The notes below the pieces were generated by a model that saw nothing but the letters and a program-made list of their open reading frames with translations, was not told where the DNA came from and ran no database searches. From NCBI GenBank assembly GCA_025355835.1, contig JANXYW010000137.1, positions 1 to 5,378 of the forward strand: DNA of 5,378 bases, written 5' to 3'. Positions 1 to 4,616 of this stretch are shown piece by piece. The translations under genes and the position numbers were made by a program. How positions within the stretch are numbered: position 1 is the stretch's first letter; each line of letters starts with the position of its first letter. This DNA comes from Chloroflexota bacterium (lineage in GTDB: Bacteria > Chloroflexota > Dehalococcoidia > DSTF01 > JACRBR01).

Positions 1-45
1 GGGGAGCCGGTGCGGGTGTATGCGGTGCGAGGCAGCGGGGCGTAA
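1..45 (+). CDS. C-terminal tail of an upstream gene (partial)
   Basis: Reading frame 1 from the window edge gives 14 residues, GEPVRVYAVRGSGA, then a TAA stop. A short PVRVYAV-type ending is common at the C-terminus of class III adenylate/guanylate cyclase catalytic domains and related regulators, which often finish on a similar beta strand. That resemblance is the only clue to function, and it is weak over so few residues. The other two forward frames also stay open here but give Arg/Cys/Gly-rich sequence that does not look like protein. The domain itself lies outside the window, so the identity is a guess. The gene would end 157 bp before the next start. Confidence 0.35.
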   Translation, partial: GEPVRVYAVRGSGA

Positions 46-112
46 GCATGCAGGCGTGGATGTTCGACGAGCGAGTGTTTATCGGAGAGTGTGCCGCGAT
101 CCGGCTTCGCCG

Positions 113-139
113 GACTCACAGCCGGGACGGCTATGCCAC
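113..139 (-). repeat. Dispersed hairpin repeat, GTGGC-headed (copy 1)
   Basis: Read on the minus strand, this element starts with the header GTGGC and then folds as CATAGCCG-TCC-CGGCTGTG. That is an 8-bp stem with one T-G wobble and a 3-nt loop. It matches 4108-4135 apart from one substitution and one single-base indel, so the two are copies of one dispersed element. It lies between the upstream tail and the acyl-CoA-dehydrogenase-like gene, about 50 bp before the latter's Shine-Dalgarno. A second small hairpin, CCGGC-TTC-GCCGG at 101-113, abuts it. Confidence 0.75.
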
Positions 140-189
140 ACGCTTCGCGTCTCGCGAGCGGGAGCGGTGCTCATGAGCGGCGCCGACTG

Positions 190-195
190 AAGGAG
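190..195 (+). promoter_or_regulatory. Shine-Dalgarno site fixing the start of the acyl-CoA-dehydrogenase-like gene
   Basis: AAGGAG lies 6 nt before the ATG at 202. No comparable site precedes the in-frame GTG at 91. The codons between 91 and 201 also translate a hairpin repeat rather than protein-like sequence, so this site decides the start. Confidence 0.85.
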
Positions 196-201
196 ATTTC
201 G

Positions 202-1359
202 ATGCAGCCAGATCGAGAAGCAGTGCACGCGAACGTGCGCGATATCGCAGCCGCGTTCGCGGCGCAACGCGGCGAGCGACAGCAGCGGCGCGCGCTCGAC
301 CGCGCCGATTTCGACCAGCCCGCGCAGGCCGGCTTCCTGCTGACTGGCGTGCCAACGTCGCAGGGTGGCCTCTGGGAGAGCGCCGCGAAGTCGACGCGCT
401 CGATCTGCGAACTGCTGCGCACGCTCGCGGGCGGCGATTCGTCGCTGGCGCTCGTGTCATCGATGCATCCGGCCGTGCTCGCCTTCTGGCTCGCTTCGCC
501 GCGCGCCGCGGGCGGCGACCAGGACGCGTGGGATCGCCAGCGCGCCGAGGTCTTCGGCGCCGCGCTCGATGGCCACTGGTGGGGCACGATCACCTCGGAG
601 CCGGGCAGCGGCGGCGACATCGCCAAGACGAAGACGCTCGCGAAACTCGATGGATCAGGCGGCTATCTTCTCTCGGGCCAGAAGCACTTCAGCAGCGGCT
701 CCGGCATCTCGAGCTTTATGATCACGACCGCCGTGCCCGAGGGTGAAACGGGGCCCGAGCTCTTCTACTTCGACGCGCGCCGCGCTTGGGACGGCTCCGA
801 CGGCATGAAGCTCATCGCCGAGTGGGACGGACACGGCATGGCGGCCACGCAGAGCCACGCGTTCCAGTTCGACGGCGTGCCGGTCGTACGATGCGCCTGG
901 CGCGGCGGCCTGCAGCCCGTACTCCAGGCGTCATTCGGCTTCGTCGGCTGCCTCTTCGCCGCCGTGATCGTCGGCATCTGCGACGCCGCGTTCGAGAATG
1001 CGCACGAGGCGCTCCGCGGCAAGGAGGCTTCGTTGCGGCCGTACGAGCGCATCGAGTGGGCGCGTGCGGAGATGGAGCACTGGCTCATTCAGCAGGCGTA
1101 CGAGGGCATGGTGCGTGCCGTCGAGACTGGCCCCGAAGGTCAGACGCCGCTCGGTGTGCTGCAGGGCAAGACGGCGATTGCGGAGCTGGCCGAGACCGCC
1201 ATGGGCCGCGTGTGCAAGGTCATCGGCGGCGGCACCTTCCACCGCCGCTCGCCTCTCGGCAACTGGTGCGAGGACGTGCGCGCGCTTGGCTTCCTGCGCC
1301 CGCCGTGGGGCCTCGCGTACGACCGCATGGCCGAAGGCTCGCTCGGATCGCCGGCATAG
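202..1359 (+). CDS. Acyl-CoA-dehydrogenase-fold flavoprotein with a non-canonical active site
   Basis: The predicted protein has 385 residues, normal for the acyl-CoA dehydrogenase superfamily, and should be cytoplasmic and FAD/FMN dependent. The N-terminal helical domain includes the family-like stretch around residues 36-58 (AGFLLTGVP then GG). The middle beta domain carries the flavin-contact motif TSEPGSGGD (131-139) and GQKHFSSGSG (159-168), equivalent to the usual GxKxxITNG. The C-terminal helical domain ends in IGGGTFHRRSPL (341-352) and EDVRALGFLRPPWG (357-370). Where classical dehydrogenases follow the RD motif with IYEGT, holding the catalytic Glu, this protein reads FLRPP, so ordinary alpha,beta-dehydrogenation is doubtful. 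The usual RxQFG motif of the C-terminal domain is also not evident. DszC-like flavin monooxygenases and other divergent members share such a tail. The substrate cannot be read from the sequence. The gene converges with the next one across 32 bp. Confidence 0.88.
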   Translation: MQPDREAVHANVRDIAAAFAAQRGERQQRRALDRADFDQPAQAGFLLTGVPTSQGGLWESAAKSTRSICELLRTLAGGDSSLALVSSMHPAVLAFWLASPRAAGGDQDAWDRQRAEVFGAALDGHWWGTITSEPGSGGDIAKTKTLAKLDGSGGYLLSGQKHFSSGSGISSFMITTAVPEGETGPELFYFDARRAWDGSDGMKLIAEWDGHGMAATQSHAFQFDGVPVVRCAWRGGLQPVLQASFGFVGCLFAAVIVGICDAAFENAHEALRGKEASLRPYERIEWARAEMEHWLIQQAYEGMVRAVETGPEGQTPLGVLQGKTAIAELAETAMGRVCKVIGGGTFHRRSPLGNWCEDVRALGFLRPPWGLAYDRMAEGSLGSPA

Positions 1360-1369
1360 TGCCGGGCGA
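1348..1369. terminator. Hairpin across the stop codon, possible bidirectional terminator
   Basis: TCGCCGGCA-TAG-TGCCGGGCGA forms a 9-bp stem with one bulged G (1366) and a triloop made of the stop codon TAG itself. It sits in the 32-bp gap between two convergent genes, where a shared terminator would be expected. No U-tract follows on either strand, so an intrinsic terminator is only possible. The stem could also be chance in GC-rich sequence. Confidence 0.3.
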
Positions 1370-1391
1370 TCGTCCGCCTGTCAGCGCGCTC

Positions 1392-2369
1392 TCAAGCCGA
1401 TTGCATGCCAGCGAGGCGGCGGGTGATGATGGCCTCAGCCTCGCTCATGATTCGGTCGATGAGCTCCTTCACGGTCGGAACGTCGTGGATGAGCCCGGCG
1501 ACCATGCCGCATGACCAGGCGCCCGCGCTGATATCGCCGTCCTTCATAACGCGCGGATAGATGCCGGCGACTTCGGGGAGGATGTCCTCGATCTTGATGC
1601 TCGCTCCGAGTGCTTTCTCCTTTTCGACCAGCCGTTCGACGCCGGCGTTGTTGAGGACGCGCTCGGTGTTCCGCAGACCGCGCATGATGAGGCGCGTGTC
1701 GAGTTCACTCGCATCGACGAGCGCCTGCTTGACGTTCGCGTGCACGGGCGCCTCCTGGGTGGCGATGAATCGCGTACCCATGTTGATGCCGTCGGCGCCC
1801 AAGGCGAGCGCCGCCACGAGGCTTCGTCCGTCGGCCATGCCACCGGATGCCACGAAGGGGATCTTCAGCTCTTCGCCGGCTCGGGGAAGAAGAATGAAAT
1901 TCGGGATGTCGTCTTCGCCGGGATGGCCGCCGCACTCGAAGCCGTCGACGGAAACAGCATCGCAACCGATGCGCTCGGCCTTGAGCGCGTGGCGTACGGC
2001 GGTGCACTTGTGGATGACCTTGATGCCCGCGTCTTTGAGCATGGGCATCCATTGCGCGGGATTGTTGCCGGCCGTCTCCACGACTTTGACGCCGCTGTCG
2101 ATGATGACCTTGAACAGACCCGGATAGTCGGGTGGCCTGAGGGCCGGAAGGAACGTCATGTTCACGCCGAAGGGCTTGTCGGTCATTTCCTGACATCGGG
2201 CGATTTCGGCCGCCAGCTTCTCGGGTGTGCCCTGGGTGAGTCCCGTGATGATGCCGAGGCCGCCGGCGTTGGAAACCGCCGAGGCAAGCTCGGCGAGGCC
2301 AACGAAGTGCATGCCGCCCTGGATGATCGGGTGTTCGATGCCGAACAGCTCGGTGATTTGCGTTTTCAT
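1392..2369 (-). CDS. FMN-dependent NADH:quinone reductase, PA1024 type (commonly labelled nitronate monooxygenase)
   Basis: The 325-residue TIM-barrel flavoprotein belongs to the nitronate monooxygenase/2-nitropropane dioxygenase family. From memory it is strikingly close to Pseudomonas aeruginosa PA1024 (structure 2GJL), which was biochemically reassigned as an NADH:quinone reductase. Shared blocks are HPIIQGGMHFVG (13-24), KPFGVNMTFLP (65-75), VVETAGNNP (96-104), KVIHKCTAVRHALKAER (117-133), GFECGGHPGEDDIP (143-156, with His149 in the active-site position), ASGGMADGRSLVAALALGAD (174-193) and INMGTRF (195-201), the last two binding FMN phosphate. It probably acts in the cytoplasm in quinone detoxification or NADH balance. 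The start at 2369 fits family N-termini. An AGGAG lies at 2387-2383, but its 13-nt spacing is long. A TATGCT -10-like word at 2418-2413 could mark the promoter, with no good -35. Confidence 0.9.
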   Translation of the reverse strand: MKTQITELFGIEHPIIQGGMHFVGLAELASAVSNAGGLGIITGLTQGTPEKLAAEIARCQEMTDKPFGVNMTFLPALRPPDYPGLFKVIIDSGVKVVETAGNNPAQWMPMLKDAGIKVIHKCTAVRHALKAERIGCDAVSVDGFECGGHPGEDDIPNFILLPRAGEELKIPFVASGGMADGRSLVAALALGADGINMGTRFIATQEAPVHANVKQALVDASELDTRLIMRGLRNTERVLNNAGVERLVEKEKALGASIKIEDILPEVAGIYPRVMKDGDISAGAWSCGMVAGLIHDVPTVKELIDRIMSEAEAIITRRLAGMQSA

Positions 2370-2474
2370 CTTCTGTTTCGATCTCCTGGCTAGAGGCGGG
2401 CGACGTTCGGCTAGCATACTCCTTCAATTGCGTCGGCGAAATAACGGGTTAGACCGGAGGCAGGTACGAGGTGA

Positions 2475-2499
2475 CCGGAGCTGAAGCTCCTCCGCTACG
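2475..2499 (-). repeat. Dispersed hairpin repeat, GTAGC-headed (copy 2, GGAGC stem)
   Basis: On the minus strand it reads CGTAGCGGA followed by GGAGC-TTCA-GCTCC, a perfect 5-bp stem with a 4-nt loop. It shares the CGTAGCG header and loop composition with the elements at 2561-2590 and 3941-3970, but its stem sequence is different and internally complementary. Confidence 0.65.
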
Positions 2500-2560
2500 G
2501 CGTGGTGTGGGCGCTCGCCGCACCTTCGCGGTGATTGGCGAGGCAATCTTGCAATACGAG

Positions 2561-2590
2561 CTACGCGCGGGCTGAAAAGCCCACGCTACG
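2561..2590 (-). repeat. Dispersed hairpin repeat, GTAGC-headed (copy 3, GGGCT stem)
   Basis: On the minus strand, CGTAGCGTGGGCT-TTTC-AGCCCGCGC forms a 9-bp stem with one T-G wobble. It matches the opposite-strand element at 3941-3970 at 26 of 30 positions, so they are inverted copies about 1.4 kb apart, flanking the ferritin-VIT1 gene. Confidence 0.8.
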
Positions 2591-2628
2591 GGTTCATGTG
2601 CACTCTCCGCTGAATTCAGCCCCAACCC

Positions 2629-2654
2629 TTCGCGCTCTTCGCGCCTTCGCGGTG
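2629..2654 (+). repeat. TTCGCG short tandem repeat
   Basis: Three consecutive 8-9 nt units begin with TTCGCG: TTCGCGCTC, TTCGCGCC and TTCGCGGTG. The last unit with its flanks (CCTTCGCGGTGA) recurs exactly at 2523-2534. I recall similar runs as common intergenic filler in environmental genomes. No function is evident. Confidence 0.6.
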
Positions 2655-2673
2655 AATCGAGAGTAAGAACGCT

Positions 2674-3825
2674 CTACCTCGTGCCGGCGCCGATCGCTTT
2701 GCCGATGGCGAACGTGACGAGCGCGGCCCCCATGCCGATGGCGAGTTGGCGCGCGCCGGCGAAGATGAAGTTGCGGCCGGTGAACAACGACACCGACGCG
2801 CCGACGGCGAACATCGCGAGCGCGCCGAGCGCTACCGACGCGATGAAGAACGGCGTCGTTGAGCCGAAGAACCACGGGATGACGGGGATGATCGCGCCGG
2901 CGGCGAAAGCCAGGAACGACGCGATGGCGACGCCCCAGGGCGAGCCGAGACCCTCCGGATTCAGGCCCAGCTCTTCGCGCGCGAGCGTCTCCAGCGCGAC
3001 GCCGCGGTCGGCGATCATCCGCGTCGAGAGCGCTTCCGCCTCGTCCAGAGGGAGTCCCTTCGCGCGGTAGATCAGCGCCAGCTCCTTGCGCTCCTCCTCC
3101 GGGTTCGACTCCAGTTCTTCTTTTTCGAGCGCGATCTGCCGCTCGAACAATTCGCGCTGCGACGTGACGGAGATGAACTCGCCCGCGCCCATCGAGAACG
3201 CGCCCGCGAGCAAACCGGCGATGCCGGTGAGCACGATGAAGCGCCCCTCCGGGTTCGCGCCGGCGACGCCGATGACGAGGCTGAGGTTCGACAGCAGCCC
3301 GTCGCTGATACCGAAGATCGCCGCGCGCAACTGGCCGCCGGTATCAACGCGATGCCAGCGCTCGCCGGCCGCGATGCCCGCGACGTCGCCGCTGACGTTG
3401 CCGCCGGGCGAGTACATCGTGCTGAGGGTGCGCGAGTGCGAGCGCTCGGCGCGCGCCAGTTCGGGGCCGGCATCGGGCTGCGCCATGTAGTCGTTGAAGC
3501 CGCTCGACTCCATGGCGCTGACCATCGGCAGCACCGCGCGCGGGCTGAATCGCCGGGCGAGAAAGACGAGTACCCGGACGCGCAGGCTCGGGCCAGGGTT
3601 ACCGGGATCGACGCCGGCGGCGCGCAGCTTGTCGGACCAGTGTTTGAGGTGCGACTTCTCCGTCTCTGAGAGATCGAGAAAGATCTGCGCGCGCTCGGGA
3701 TCCTTTTCCGCGGTCGCCAGGAGCCGATACAGCTCGACGCCATCGACTTCGCCCTGGAAGTTCGCGCGGAAGCGCTTGATGTCGTCGGCGGTCGCGGGCG
3801 TGGGCGGCGTGTCGGGCGTGTCCAT
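2674..3825 (-). CDS. Ferritin-like (rubrerythrin) domain fused to VIT1/CCC1 iron transporter, MbfA-like
   Basis: The 383-residue protein has two modules. Residues about 15-140 form a ferritin-like four-helix bundle with diiron ligands in rubrerythrin order: Glu26 or Glu31, Glu56 and His59 (ExxH), Glu105, then Glu127 and His130 (ExxH). Residues about 165-383 are a VIT1/CCC1 domain with five likely membrane segments (roughly 167-190, 196-220, 296-320, 325-348, 354-379). GISDGLLSN (172-180, with Asp175) and SMGAGEF (211-217, with Met212) match the iron-path positions of plant VIT1. A Glu-rich cytoplasmic segment follows (Glu225 to Glu248), typical of the VIT metal-binding domain. In the Er-VIT/MbfA family this architecture exports iron to limit oxidative stress. 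The start at 3825 is chosen because the reading frame upstream runs through tandem-repeat DNA. No Shine-Dalgarno is visible; a TATCCT box 6 nt upstream suggests a leaderless mRNA. Confidence 0.93.
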   Translation of the reverse strand: MDTPDTPPTPATADDIKRFRANFQGEVDGVELYRLLATAEKDPERAQIFLDLSETEKSHLKHWSDKLRAAGVDPGNPGPSLRVRVLVFLARRFSPRAVLPMVSAMESSGFNDYMAQPDAGPELARAERSHSRTLSTMYSPGGNVSGDVAGIAAGERWHRVDTGGQLRAAIFGISDGLLSNLSLVIGVAGANPEGRFIVLTGIAGLLAGAFSMGAGEFISVTSQRELFERQIALEKEELESNPEEERKELALIYRAKGLPLDEAEALSTRMIADRGVALETLAREELGLNPEGLGSPWGVAIASFLAFAAGAIIPVIPWFFGSTTPFFIASVALGALAMFAVGASVSLFTGRNFIFAGARQLAIGMGAALVTFAIGKAIGAGTR

Positions 3826-3831
3826 GATCTG

Positions 3832-3861
3832 AGGATAGGGTGATGTGGGTGCGGTCGTCCA
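3832..3861 (-). promoter_or_regulatory. Candidate leaderless promoter of the ferritin-VIT1 gene
   Basis: On the minus strand TGGACG (3861-3856) and TATCCT (3837-3832) are 18 bp apart, fair matches to -35 and -10 boxes. The -10 ends 6 nt before the ATG at 3825, which would put the transcription start at or very near the start codon. This agrees with the lack of a Shine-Dalgarno. It is a pattern match only. Confidence 0.3.
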
Positions 3862-3870
3862 CCGGATGTT

Positions 3871-3901
3871 GGTCGTCGGTCGTCGGTCTCCGGTCGTCGG
3901 T
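3871..3901 (+). repeat. Heptanucleotide tandem repeat, GGTCGTC
   Basis: Units are GGTCGTC, GGTCGTC, GGTCTCC, GGTCGTC and a partial GGT, about 4.4 copies of a 7-nt unit with one variant. A further isolated GGTCGTCC lies at 3853-3860. The array lies just upstream of the ferritin-VIT1 promoter region. It keeps the frame open, which falsely lengthens that gene in automated calls. Confidence 0.85.
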
Positions 3902-3940
3902 GCACCAGGCTGCGAGGTCGAGGAACCGATCGATTCGACT

Positions 3941-3970
3941 CGTAGCGCGGGCTTTCCAGCCCGCGCGGTG
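3941..3970 (+). repeat. Dispersed hairpin repeat, GTAGC-headed (copy 4, GGGCT stem)
   Basis: The header CGTA precedes GCGCGGGCT-TTCC-AGCCCGCGC, a perfect 9-bp stem with a 4-nt loop. It is the inverted partner of 2561-2590 (26 of 30 identical). Where that copy has T opposite G, this one has a C-G pair. Confidence 0.8.
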
Positions 3971-3993
3971 CTCGTCGGCGGCACGACGCGGCG

Positions 3994-4008
3994 GAGACCT
4001 CACCTCCG
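3994..4008 (-). repeat. Arm of a 15-bp exact inverted repeat (partner 4459-4473)
   Basis: On the minus strand this reads CGGAGGTGAGGTCTC, identical to the plus strand at 4459-4473; similarity extends to 18 of 19 bases on one side. This arm also lies in a local hairpin, GCGGAG (3991-3996) with CTCCGC (4004-4009). The two copies bracket a 450-bp repeat-rich segment. Confidence 0.6.
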
Positions 4009-4107
4009 CGCTGTCTCCTGCGGCGACTCTTCGATCGCGCTGGTCCGGCGCCCGCGGAGAGGAGGACGTGGCTCCATGCCTGGGACGTGCGGCGGCGCAA
4101 GACGAGC

Positions 4108-4135
4108 GACTCACAGCCCGGGACGGCTGTGCCAC
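4108..4135 (-). repeat. Dispersed hairpin repeat, GTGGC-headed (copy 5)
   Basis: On the minus strand GTGG precedes CACAGCC-GTCCCG-GGCTGTG, a 7-bp perfect stem with a 6-nt loop. It is the near-identical copy of 113-139, some 4 kb away. Confidence 0.75.
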
Positions 4136-4183
4136 TCTCTGCTCGGTTGCGATACCGGAGGTTGTGGCGGATGTGGCGGGCTG

Positions 4184-4209
4184 CCAACAGCCGGGGGCGG
4201 CTGTCCTAC
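4184..4209 (-). repeat. Dispersed hairpin repeat, GTAGG-headed (copy 6)
   Basis: On the minus strand GTAGG precedes ACAGCCG-CCCC-CGGCTGT, a perfect 7-bp stem with a CCCC loop. The stem is related to the copies at 113-139 and 4108-4135, while the header is closer to the GTAGC type, so it links the two groups. Confidence 0.7.
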
Positions 4210-4304
4210 ATTGTCATGTCGTTGATTTTGGGGATATCGACTCTTGGCTGGGGATTTGCAGCACGCGCGGTCAGTGCGCGAGCCTCACCCCGGCCTTCGG
4301 CCAC

Positions 4305-4327
4305 CCCTCTCCACAGCGTGGAAAGGG
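4305..4327 (+). repeat. CCTCTCC-type palindrome, first copy
   Basis: CCCTCTCCAC-AGC-GTGGAAAGGG pairs over ten positions with one C/A mismatch and a triloop. A small GGCC-TTC-GGCC hairpin lies just before it at 4292-4302. It is similar in outer sequence to 4422-4444 but has a different inner stem. Confidence 0.55.
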
Positions 4328-4421
4328 AAGCGCTACGACATGCCACTCACAAATGGAACCCGGCGGCCCGTCCGTCACGTGTCGAGCGCTCCTCTCGATC
4401 CCGAGCCCCGATCGGCCGCCC

Positions 4422-4444
4422 TCCTCTCCGCCGGGCGGAGAGGA
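4422..4444 (+). repeat. CCTCTCC-type palindrome, second copy
   Basis: TCCTCTCCGCC and GGCGGAGAGGA are perfect 11-bp inverted arms around a single central G (4433). As RNA or single-stranded DNA it would close with a slightly larger loop. Confidence 0.7.
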
Positions 4445-4458
4445 TCAGTGCGCAAGCA

Positions 4459-4473
4459 CGGAGGTGAGGTCTC
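4459..4473 (+). repeat. Arm of a 15-bp exact inverted repeat (partner 3994-4008)
   Basis: CGGAGGTGAGGTCTC here is the exact reverse complement of 3994-4008. It immediately precedes the pyrimidine-rich tract. Confidence 0.6.
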
Positions 4474-4520
4474 GTTTCCCGTGTCCCGCTTCTCGCTTCC
4501 TGTCTCCCGAGTCCCACTTC

Positions 4521-4555
4521 CACCCTCCACCCTCCACCCTCCACCCTCCAACCTC
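4521..4555 (+). repeat. Heptanucleotide tandem repeat, CACCCTC, with G-quadruplex potential
   Basis: Four exact CACCCTC units and one CAACCTC variant run in tandem inside a pyrimidine-rich tract that starts near 4473. The minus strand therefore has four GGG runs separated by TGGA, a motif able to form a G-quadruplex. The array ends about 60 bp before the protease start codon. Confidence 0.9.
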
Positions 4556-4606
4556 CAACGACAAACATCCGCGCGCTACACTCACGGCACCCACTACGTA
4601 CACAAC

Positions 4607-4611
4607 AGGAG
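4607..4611 (+). promoter_or_regulatory. Shine-Dalgarno of the S49 protease gene
   Basis: AGGAG lies 5 nt before the ATG at 4617, an optimal distance that fixes the start. A TACACT word at 4577-4582 is a possible -10 box, with no convincing -35. Confidence 0.8.
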
Positions 4612-4616
4612 ACCGC

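Larger units (their letters stand above)
2370..2673. other. 304-bp repeat-bearing spacer between two minus-strand genes
   Basis: No credible gene lies here. The stretch holds the possible NADH:quinone reductase leader (2370-2418), two GTAGC-headed hairpins (2475-2499 and 2561-2590), a nested hairpin at 2514-2542 (CTCGCC/GGCGAG outer and CACC/GGTG inner stems), a perfect 12-nt palindrome GCTGAATTCAGC (2609-2620), and TTCGCG repeats at 2629-2654. The word CCTTCGCGGTGA occurs twice exactly, at 2523-2534 and 2644-2655. The spacing and hairpins suggest the two flanking genes are transcribed separately. Confidence 0.7.
3826..4616. other. 791-bp divergent spacer made largely of short repeats
   Basis: No open frame here looks like protein. 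The spacer holds the putative VIT1 promoter, a GGTCGTC heptamer array (3871-3901), three header-type hairpins (3941-3970, 4108-4135, 4184-4209), a 15-bp inverted pair (3994-4008 with 4459-4473), two CCTCTCC-type palindromes (4305-4327 and 4422-4444), a pyrimidine-rich tract with a CACCCTC array (about 4473-4558), and the protease promoter and Shine-Dalgarno region. The least GC-rich part is about 4210-4260. Between the named repeats I see nothing I can assign. Confidence 0.75.

Noticed and set aside
48..176. Small 42-codon frame upstream of the acyl-CoA-dehydrogenase-like gene
   Set aside because: It has no Shine-Dalgarno and largely translates the repeats at 101-139; the product is Arg-rich and unlike a protein.
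91..201. N-terminal extension of the acyl-CoA-dehydrogenase-like gene from a GTG at 91
   Set aside because: It translates a hairpin repeat, while the ATG at 202 has an ideal Shine-Dalgarno and fits the family N-terminus.
1561..2127. 188-codon plus-strand frame opposite the quinone reductase gene
   Set aside because: It is antisense to a gene with strong family motifs, has no family features itself and is Ser/Pro/Arg-rich.
2370..2417. 16-residue N-terminal extension of the quinone reductase gene
   Set aside because: The Arg-rich extension does not match family N-termini, and the only ribosome-binding-like sequence lies 1 nt from that ATG, too close to work.
3826..3984. 53-residue N-terminal extension of the ferritin-VIT1 gene
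   Set aside because: The frame is open only because it crosses a heptamer array and a hairpin repeat; the ferritin-like domain begins soon after the ATG at 3825.
4211..4240. TTGTCA and TATCGA 18 bp apart as a promoter
   Set aside because: The -10 match is poor and no gene begins within about 370 bp; kept only as a place to look for a small RNA.
4215..4467. Frame starting MSLILGISTLGWGFAARA, resembling a signal peptide
   Set aside because: It has no Shine-Dalgarno, and after the hydrophobic start the sequence is Arg/Ser-rich translation of repeats.
3871..4555. CRISPR-like array
   Set aside because: The repeats are 7-nt tandem units without spacers.
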